49,439 bases of DNA, from contig ML976991.1 in assembly GCA_010015675.1 (NCBI GenBank), positions 13,641 to 63,079 on the forward strand, given 5' to 3'. The stretch's first letter is position 1; every line of letters begins with the position of its first letter. Below the pieces are notes generated by a model that worked only from the letters and a program-made list of their open reading frames with translations, had not been told where the DNA came from and did no database searches. The translations under genes were made by a program, and so were the position numbers. Below, piece after piece: positions 46,101-49,439 of this stretch. This DNA is from Byssothecium circinans. Its lineage: Eukaryota > Ascomycota > Dothideomycetes > Pleosporales > Massarinaceae.

Positions 46101-46179
46101 TCTTCACCCGCTCTATCCGCACAAGTCTTTTTTGCTTACCATAGTAATATCCGATTCTAGACGTGGATATTCCCTCGCG
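43120..46179. other. Gene-free, stop-rich intergenic stretch of about 3 kb upstream of the NLR gene
   Basis: No supported gene. The left 0.8 kb includes the F-box promoter. From about 44400 to 46100 stop codons (TAG, TAA) are frequent in all frames, suggesting decayed repeats. One minus-strand stretch at 44808-44596 stays open for 70 codons (ADDDFLVLDGDCEGR, KSLTLTLWVGKAVMP) and looks like a relic of a coding sequence, but I cannot name the family. Confidence 0.4.
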
Positions 46180-49100
46180 ATGCGGCTTTTGCAGCTGAAC
46201 GAAAACGGCGAATGCAGCCTTGTTGAACGCGTAGGCAACGATATTCCACGCTATGCAATTCTGTCGCATACGTGGGGGGGAGATAGCGACGAAGTTGCCT
46301 TCCAAGATCTGATGAACGGTAGAGGCAAAGACAAGCCTGGCTACTGCAAGGTTCGCTTCTGCACGGAACAAGCTGCAAGAGACGGCCTCCGGTTCTCCTG
46401 GATAGATACCTGCTGCATCGACAAGTCAAGTAGTGCAGAGCTACAAGAAGCAATTAACTCGATGTTCCGCTGGTACCAGAATGCAGACAGATGCTATGTG
46501 TATCTGTCTGACGTTTCACGCGATTCTTCGGACGGGGATGACCTGGGCTCGTCGAGATGGAAACCGGCCTTCAGAAATAGCAGGTGGTTTAGGCGAGGCT
46601 GGACCCTTCAAGAGCTTATCGCACCAGCATCCGTCGAGTTCTTCTCTCGCGAGAAGACGTACCTTGGCAATAAGACGTCAATGGCGCAAACTATCTACGA
46701 GATATCGGGAATTGCCACCGATGCCCTCCAAGGAACACCGCTGTCCCAATTCAGTGTAGATGACCGGTTCATGTGGGCAGAGAAACGCAAAACAAAACGC
46801 GAGGAAGACGAGGCGTATTGTCTCCTTGGCATGTTTGACATTCAAATGCCGCTGCTGTACGGAGAGGGGCGGGAGAAAGCTCTACGGCGGCTTCAGAAAG
46901 AGATCAAAGAATGTCCGGGAGACAAAGCCTTATCATTAAGCGGAGAGCAGAAACAAACGCTCTTAGACTTATTGAAGTTTGAACAGATCGATGTACGCCA
47001 AATGAGCATCAAGAACGCGCATGCCAAGACATGCAGATGGCTGTTACGCAGGCCTAAATACCTCGACTGGCTCGACAGCACGAAGCTGAGCGACCATCGC
47101 GGATTTCTGTGGATCAAAGGGAAGCCAGGAACAGGGAAATCTACGCTGATGAAGTTTGTTTTCGCCAACGCCCGGAAAACGATGAAGGACAAGATCTTGA
47201 TCTCTTTCTTTTTCAATGCGCGAGGCGAGGATCTTGAAAAATCAACAATCGGAACATATAGATCGCTATTACTGCAACTTCTCGAACAACTTCCCGCCCT
47301 CCAGAGTGTCTTCGACACGCTCAGGCTCTCAGCGTCGAGCATTAGCACAGGCCACCAATGGGGGGTCGAATCACTCAAGCTGCTACTAGAGGATAGCATA
47401 CTGAGCCTTGGGCAGTCTTCTGTGATCTGTTTCATCGATGCTCTAGATGAATGCGAAGAAGAGCAGGTCCGGGATATGATACAGTTCTTTGAGCGCATTG
47501 GTGAGCTCGCTGTGTCGTCCAGAATCCAGTTTCGAGTCTGCTTTTCAAGCAGGCATTACCCTCACATCACCATCAAAAACGGATTGGATTTGGTGCTAGA
47601 AGGTCAAGAAGGGCACACGCAGGATATCACCAACTATCTAGAGAGTGAGTTGAAGATCGGGCAGAGTAAAATTGCGCAGCAGATTCGAAGCGAACTGCAA
47701 GAAAAGGCATCAGGAATCTTTATGTGGGTTGTTCTAGTTGTAGGCATCCTAAACAAAGAGCACGATCGTGGCCGGGTTCATGCACTCCGGCGGAGACTGC
47801 AGGAAATTCCGGGCGACCTGTACGAACTATTTCGCGACATCTTAACGCGTGACGCGCATGACAGGAACGAGCTCGTGCTATGTATCCAGTGGGTACTTTT
47901 CGCTAAGGAGCCGCTAAGCCCCGAGCAGTTGTACTTCGCCATCCTTTCCGGAGTTGAACCAGACACAGTATCCATGTGGGATGCGGGGAATATTACGAGG
48001 GACGTAATTAAGAGATTTATACTCGACTCCTCTAAAGGGCTGACGGAGATTACAACATCCAAGCTTCAGAAGGTCCAATTCATTCATGAGTCGGTACGCG
48101 ATTTTCTTCTAAAAGGAGATGGTCTCAGCAACGTCTGGCCTAACCTTAGAGGCAATCTTCAAGGCCAAAGCCATGAGCGGCTGAAGCAGTGCTGCCTTAA
48201 CTACATAAAGGTGGACGTCTTTGCTGCATTGAAAATTCCCCAAAGCCTTCCCAAAGCCTCAACTCCGGAAGCCGCAGACATTCGCAAAGCAGTTGATAGT
48301 TCATTCCCCTTCCTAGAATATGCTACAAGCAATGTGCTTTACCATGCAAACGCAGCACAAGCAGGCGGCGTCCCCCAGGAACACTTTCTTAAAAGCTTCT
48401 CTCACCCTCAATGGGTTCGGCTTGACAACCTATTCGAAAAGCGTGAAGTACGCAGGCACTCAGCAGGTGTGAGCCTTCTGTACTTACTTGGGGAGCGTAA
48501 CATGCCAGAGCTTATCGGAGTATATTCACATCCTATCTCTGGTCTAGAAGTCGAAAACGAGCGTTATGGATGTCCAGTGTTCGCTGCCATGGCGACTGGG
48601 AGCAAACAGGCTGTAAAGGCATTGCTTGAAGGCCTAGTGCAACCTGTTGAAGACCAATATTGCAGAGGAAATGCCCATAATTACTATGAGGAGTGTAACC
48701 AAACGAAGATTGGGCGCGATTTCACATTCTCAAAACGTAGGACTATCCTTTCATATTCAGCGGAGTTTGGATACAAGAGGATAGTCTCTTTGATTCTTGA
48801 AAGTGACAAGTTCAACGTCAACTTGAGGAATCAGCTCGGACAGACGCCGTTATCGCTCGCGGCAGAGAACGGACACGAGGCAGTGGTCAAGCTGCTGCTC
48901 GACACAGGCAAGGTCAACGTCGACTCTAAGGATCAGCACGGACGGACGCCGCTATCGTGGGCGGCAGGGAACGGACACGAGGCGGTGGTCAAGCTGCTGC
49001 TCAAGACCGGCAAGGTCGACATTGACTCCAAGGATCCGGATGGATGGACACCGCTAATGTGTGCAGCCCAGAATGGACACGAAGCGGTAGTCAAGCTGCT

Positions 49101-49439
49101 GCTCGCTGAGTATGGTGTCGATCCGTACACTGTTGATAATAGTGGTCGAACACTACTATCGTGGGCGGTGCAGAACCGTCTAGCACCGATACTCTGGGCA
49201 GCCCAGTATGGGCACGAGGCGGCAGTCAAGCTACTACTCGAGACCGGCAAGGTCGACGTTGACTCTAAGGATCGGCACGGACGGATGCCGCTAATGTGGG
49301 CGGCACGGAACGGACACGAGGCAGTGGTCCAGCTGCTGCTGGAGACAGGCAAGGTCGACGTTGACTCTAAGGATCTAAGCGGACAGACGCCGTTATCGCT
49401 CGCGGCAGAGAACGGACACGAGGCGGTGGTCAAGCTGCT
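46180..49439 (+). CDS. HET-NACHT-ankyrin NLR-type protein, 3' end beyond the window
   Basis: A single frame is open from the ATG at 46180 to the window edge (1086 codons, no stop). The HET domain occupies about residues 25-230, with YAILSHTWG, WIDTCCIDKSS, YVYLSDV, RGWTLQELIAP and EDEAYCLLGMF. A NACHT-type NTPase follows, with Walker A GKPGTGKST at about residues 314-322, Walker B ICFIDALDE at about 415-423 and FSSRHYPHI. A helical region with FIHESVRDFL comes next, and then ankyrin repeats from about residue 860. HET domains trigger regulated cell death in fungal nonself recognition (het/vegetative incompatibility). NACHT-ankyrin proteins are fungal NLR analogues in which the repeats sense ligand. 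The start is chosen because the Met begins the typical HET leader (MRLLQLN). Promoter and ligand are unknown. Confidence 0.93.
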   Translation, partial: MRLLQLNENGECSLVERVGNDIPRYAILSHTWGGDSDEVAFQDLMNGRGKDKPGYCKVRFCTEQAARDGLRFSWIDTCCIDKSSSAELQEAINSMFRWYQNADRCYVYLSDVSRDSSDGDDLGSSRWKPAFRNSRWFRRGWTLQELIAPASVEFFSREKTYLGNKTSMAQTIYEISGIATDALQGTPLSQFSVDDRFMWAEKRKTKREEDEAYCLLGMFDIQMPLLYGEGREKALRRLQKEIKECPGDKALSLSGEQKQTLLDLLKFEQIDVRQMSIKNAHAKTCRWLLRRPKYLDWLDSTKLSDHRGFLWIKGKPGTGKSTLMKFVFANARKTMKDKILISFFFNARGEDLEKSTIGTYRSLLLQLLEQLPALQSVFDTLRLSASSISTGHQWGVESLKLLLEDSILSLGQSSVICFIDALDECEEEQVRDMIQFFERIGELAVSSRIQFRVCFSSRHYPHITIKNGLDLVLEGQEGHTQDITNYLESELKIGQSKIAQQIRSELQEKASGIFMWVVLVVGILNKEHDRGRVHALRRRLQEIPGDLYELFRDILTRDAHDRNELVLCIQWVLFAKEPLSPEQLYFAILSGVEPDTVSMWDAGNITRDVIKRFILDSSKGLTEITTSKLQKVQFIHESVRDFLLKGDGLSNVWPNLRGNLQGQSHERLKQCCLNYIKVDVFAALKIPQSLPKASTPEAADIRKAVDSSFPFLEYATSNVLYHANAAQAGGVPQEHFLKSFSHPQWVRLDNLFEKREVRRHSAGVSLLYLLGERNMPELIGVYSHPISGLEVENERYGCPVFAAMATGSKQAVKALLEGLVQPVEDQYCRGNAHNYYEECNQTKIGRDFTFSKRRTILSYSAEFGYKRIVSLILESDKFNVNLRNQLGQTPLSLAAENGHEAVVKLLLDTGKVNVDSKDQHGRTPLSWAAGNGHEAVVKLLLKTGKVDIDSKDPDGWTPLMCAAQNGHEAVVKLLLAEYGVDPYTVDNSGRTLLSWAVQNRLAPILWAAQYGHEAAVKLLLETGKVDVDSKDRHGRMPLMWAARNGHEAVVQLLLETGKVDVDSKDLSGQTPLSLAAENGHEAVVKL
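48838..49439 (+). repeat. Ankyrin repeat array, near-identical at DNA level
   Basis: Units of about 102 bp encode the pattern G-TPL--AA-NGHEAVVKLLL-TGKV-VDSKD. The segments from 48838 and 49381 match at 58 of 59 bases. A shortened unit around 49150-49230 (LLSWAVQNRLAPILWAAQYG) looks like a fusion of two units by internal deletion. The array runs off the window. Confidence 0.85.

Noticed and set aside
48933..49433. 166-codon minus-strand frame opposite the ankyrin repeats
   Set aside because: It is the antisense of the repeat array; its repetitiveness only mirrors the real gene.

Overview
The window is genomic DNA from a filamentous ascomycete, most likely a Dothideomycete. The evidence is short (45-140 bp) GT-AG introns with CTAAC-like branch sites, a BCK1-type MAPKKK, an Egh16-like protein, a HET-NACHT-ankyrin gene, and widely spaced genes on both strands. 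No species is claimed. All gene models were spliced by eye from splice signals and reading frame.

Layout. Positions 1-310 hold the 3' end of a pogo-like DNA transposon (zinc-knuckle tail of the transposase). An intact NmrA-like gene follows (467-1468). Positions 1962-6919 (minus) hold a 13-exon gene for a B-box / P-loop GTPase / RING-like / patatin protein. Its catalytic motifs and splice sites are preserved, but it carries one frameshift and one in-frame TAG. Next come an Egh16-like gene with a damaged 5' end (7818-8679, minus) and a gene-poor stretch.

Positions 10279-28142 are a conserved housekeeping block: pyruvate decarboxylase (minus), BCK1 MAPKKK (plus), an intron-containing tRNA-Asp(GTC) (minus), a PLP-dependent group II decarboxylase (minus), NOP9 (minus) and a RINT1/TIP20 tether subunit (plus). 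NOP9 and RINT1 share a divergent promoter of about 0.5 kb. A small protein of unknown function (minus, 28292-28725) follows.

Positions 29713-36300 are accessory and rearranged. They contain an intact SAM methyltransferase (minus), a decayed copy of a fungal multi-membrane protein (plus), an intact paralogue of that protein (plus), the 3' 46 codons of a second methyltransferase copy (minus), and a small gene whose C-terminus is built from about fifteen 12-bp repeats encoding Cys-Asp-Arg-Cys. Positions 38235-43119 return to conserved genes: LST7/folliculin (minus) and an F-box protein (minus), separated by long intergenic stretches.

The right end has about 3 kb of gene-free, stop-rich DNA, then a single-exon HET-NACHT-ankyrin NLR-type gene (46180 onward, plus). 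Its ankyrin repeats are nearly identical at DNA level, and the reading frame is still open at the window edge.

Two themes stand out. The window has two immune-like signalling proteins, the damaged GTPase-patatin gene and the NLR. Accessory genes here are being duplicated, broken and repeat-expanded next to intact core genes.
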